The position numbers and the translations under genes were made by a program. From Arthrobacter sp. V1I9 (GTDB lineage Bacteria; Actinomycetota; Actinomycetes; Actinomycetales; Micrococcaceae), in NCBI RefSeq assembly GCF_030817075.1, contig NZ_JAUSYU010000001.1:3162001-3226000 (forward strand): 64,000 nt of DNA, in the 5' to 3' direction. How positions within the stretch are numbered: the stretch's first letter is position 1; each line of letters starts with the position of its first letter. This document shows, one piece after another, positions 63,266 to 64,000 of this stretch. The notes under the pieces are model-generated. The model was not told where the DNA came from, did no database searches, and worked only from the letters and a program-made list of their open reading frames with translations.

Positions 63266-64000
63266 TTACTGATTCTGGTGCACTCTGACAGGATGCGGAA
63301 CCCCTCCGCGTACAGCCCCGTCGAGCAGTTTGCTGTACAGGCTAAGGTGCTCGTTCACCATCCGTTCCTCGCTGAACCGCTCCTCCACTGCCCGTCGGCA
63401 CGCTGCGCGGCTGATGCCGTCTGCCATCCCCACGAAGCCGGCCAACTGCCCGATGTCCCCCAGGTATCCGGTCCGTCCATGCTCAACTATCTCGGGAGCC
63501 GAACCAGCAGGGGTCCCGATCACCGGGGTGCCGGTGGCCAGTGCCTCGATCATGACCAACCCGAAGGGCTCCGGCCACTGGATAGGGTTCAGGAACGCCA
63601 CCGCTTCCCCCATCAGCCGGTACTTGCTGGCATCATCCACTTCGTCCAGGACGTCGTCGTCCGGCCCCAGCATCGGTTGAACCACCTCCTGGAAGAAGCA
63701 GACCTCATCCGGCTGGCGCATCTTCGTCGCTATCCGCAAGGGCATGCCCGCCTGATGGGCAATCATGACGGCCTCCAGCAGCCCCTTGTCCGGGCAGGCC
63801 CTCCCCACAAAGCACAGGTAGCCCCCGCTGCCCGATCCCACGGGGACCGAGGAGACGTCCATCCCGTGGTGGATCACCTGGGTGATTGGAACGTCCGGCG
63901 CGTGGGAGCCTTGGTTGCGGGAAATGGCGATGACTGCTGCGTTGCGCGCAATGGCTCTGTAGATATCGGCCGCTTCAGGGTCCAGCCGGCAGTGGATGGT
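63266..64000 (-). CDS. Glycosyltransferase family 4 protein (N-terminus outside window)
   Basis: The C-terminal about 244 residues of a GT-B retaining glycosyltransferase. The frame is open to the window edge (TIHCRLDPEAADIYRAIARN). Visible motifs: YLCFVGRACPDKGLLEAVMI (donor domain start), LMGEAVAFLNPIQWPEPFGL VMIEAL with the E-x7-E nucleotide-sugar pair, GTPVIGTPAGSAPEIVEHGR TGYL. No membrane segment in this part. It is upstream of the debranching-like gene and probably co-transcribed with it. Confidence 0.9.
   Translation of the reverse strand, partial: TIHCRLDPEAADIYRAIARNAAVIAISRNQGSHAPDVPITQVIHHGMDVSSVPVGSGSGGYLCFVGRACPDKGLLEAVMIAHQAGMPLRIATKMRQPDEVCFFQEVVQPMLGPDDDVLDEVDDASKYRLMGEAVAFLNPIQWPEPFGLVMIEALATGTPVIGTPAGSAPEIVEHGRTGYLGDIGQLAGFVGMADGISRAACRRAVEERFSEERMVNEHLSLYSKLLDGAVRGGVPHPVRVHQNQ

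Overview
The window is high-GC and dense, with short intergenic gaps and frequent GTG starts. RamB-type control of the glyoxylate shunt, an Lhr/Nei2 pair, DUF4383, DUF4232, DUF4916 and AbiEi/DUF559 proteins all point to an actinobacterium of the Micrococcaceae, most like Arthrobacter or Pseudarthrobacter. I see no rRNA or tRNA gene and no CRISPR array.

Layout. 1-0.7 kb: wreckage of three unrelated genes, including a LacI C-terminus. 0.8-7 kb: a small conserved protein, nitronate monooxygenase, a probable copper pair (membrane protein plus YcnI), a DUF4232 lipoprotein, a DUF4383 membrane protein and a flavoprotein-Rieske fusion. 7-13 kb: lhr helicase overlapping a Nei-type DNA glycosylase. 13-17 kb: divergent yczE/yczR pair, a DUF4188 remnant, a TetR regulator and a pseudouridine synthase. 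17-21.5 kb: the most novel locus, read leftward as two paralogous small peptides, a membrane M50 protease with a PqqD/RRE-like N-terminus and a ParA/MinD-like ATPase; a 67-aa protein and a BTAD-type regulator are divergent to it. 21.5-24.5 kb: a DedA protein, then an AT-richer island with a secreted, membrane-anchored subtilase and gene fragments. 25-36.7 kb: ppc and mostly housekeeping or hypothetical genes, acyl-CoA dehydrogenase/SDR, GH76, YdeI, VOC and a NUDIX-like protein. 36.7-41 kb: tgt and yhhQ (queuine salvage) separated by an AbiEi/DUF559 gene lying between two 71-bp hairpin repeats; then a pyridoxine/HMP kinase. 41-47 kb: lipoprotein serpin, MHS transporter, and a two-component system fused into an operon with an orphan TAXI receptor. 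47.5-52.4 kb: ramB, aceA (frameshifted) and aceB. 52.6-64 kb: CynX-like MFS, a 2-hydroxyacid dehydrogenase, a ROK-controlled sugar/inositol-type catabolic operon (two isomerases, two Gfo/Idh dehydrogenases), GNAT, a debranching-enzyme-like glycosidase and a partial glycosyltransferase.

Three features cut across the window. (1) Four otherwise well-conserved genes (ParA-like, SRPBCC, histidine kinase, aceA) each carry a single extra C that breaks the frame; this is either sequencing error or recent decay. (2) Three intergenic regions carry arrays of a GAACGCnCnCTCAC core at an exact 32-bp period, direct then inverted, forming nested hairpins. (3) A second, unrelated 71-bp hairpin family brackets the DUF559 gene.

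Family assignments come from reading the translated sequence without database searches; start sites were chosen by ribosome-binding sites, overlaps and family lengths.
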